A stretch of 6,892 nt of DNA from Adhaeribacter sp. (GTDB taxonomy: Bacteria; Bacteroidota; Bacteroidia; Cytophagales; Hymenobacteraceae). The stretch's first letter is position 1, and each line of letters begins with the position of its first letter. Shown one piece after another: positions 6,887 to 6,892 of this stretch. Under the pieces are notes generated by a model. That model was not told the origin of the DNA. It saw only the letters and a list, made by a program, of their open reading frames with translations, and did no database searches. A program made the translations under genes and the position numbers. The stretch spans positions 1 through 6,892 of the forward strand of contig JAQBNV010000421.1 in NCBI GenBank assembly GCA_028288395.1. Reading direction: 5' to 3'.

Positions 6887-6892
6887 TTGATT

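Larger units (their letters stand above)
6403..6892. other. Gene-free region upstream of gcvP
   Basis: No credible protein gene is present on either strand in these 490 bp; stops are frequent in all frames and no tRNA or rRNA is recognised. The region holds the probable gcvP promoter and start-site hairpin (about 6435-6490), a perfect A/T palindrome TATAAAA-C-TTTTATA (6524-6538), a group of CCGGTA/TACCGG motifs (6578-6665), a probable plus-strand promoter (6741-6774), the palindrome GGTTTTAAAACC (6780-6791) and a nested hairpin (6843-6886). The pattern fits a divergent intergenic region, with gcvP leaving to the left and an unseen gene or RNA leaving to the right. Confidence 0.75.

Noticed and set aside
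6403..6892. Glycine riboswitch upstream of gcvP
   Set aside because: The leader from the predicted promoter is only about 50 nt, too short for a glycine aptamer, and I see no conserved aptamer core further upstream.

Overview
This window looks like chromosomal DNA from a Bacteroidota bacterium, probably a member of the Cytophagales. The family-level guess (Hymenobacteraceae, for example an Adhaeribacter relative) is inference from overall feel and is not proven. Three things support Bacteroidota. Start codons lack Shine-Dalgarno sequences and have A/T-rich leaders. Two matches to the Bacteroidota promoter element TAnnTTTG lie in the one long non-coding stretch. There is also a DUF4136-type lipoprotein. 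All five genes lie on the minus strand and form three transcription units.

Reading in the direction of transcription (right to left), the right end (6403-6892) is about 490 bp with no gene. It holds a likely gcvP promoter with a hairpin at the expected transcript start, a cluster of alternating CCGGTA/TACCGG motifs, and an outward-facing plus-strand promoter whose transcript would run off the window through a nested hairpin. Next is gcvP (3478-6402), a full-length glycine decarboxylase P protein, closed by a very strong hairpin terminator (3419-3452). A small monocistronic DUF4136 lipoprotein gene follows (2719-3261) with its own terminator (about 2661-2691).

The left third (1-2482) is a tightly packed sugar-oxidation operon with gaps of 2 and 6 bp. 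It encodes an aldo/keto reductase strongly resembling L-galactose/L-fucose dehydrogenases, a zinc-dependent medium-chain polyol/aldonate dehydrogenase, and a TIM-barrel sugar isomerase/epimerase cut by the window edge. Together they suggest a route in which a free sugar is oxidised at C1 by the reductase, a second hydroxyl is oxidised by the zinc enzyme, and a keto-sugar is epimerised or isomerised. The actual substrate cannot be read from the sequence, and the rest of the operon lies to the left of the window.

Most of the window is ordinary housekeeping and catabolic DNA. I see no CRISPR array, insertion sequence, phage gene or defence system. The best leads are the substrate of the sugar operon, the structured leader at the right edge, and a short tRNA-like fragment between the lipoprotein gene and the sugar operon.
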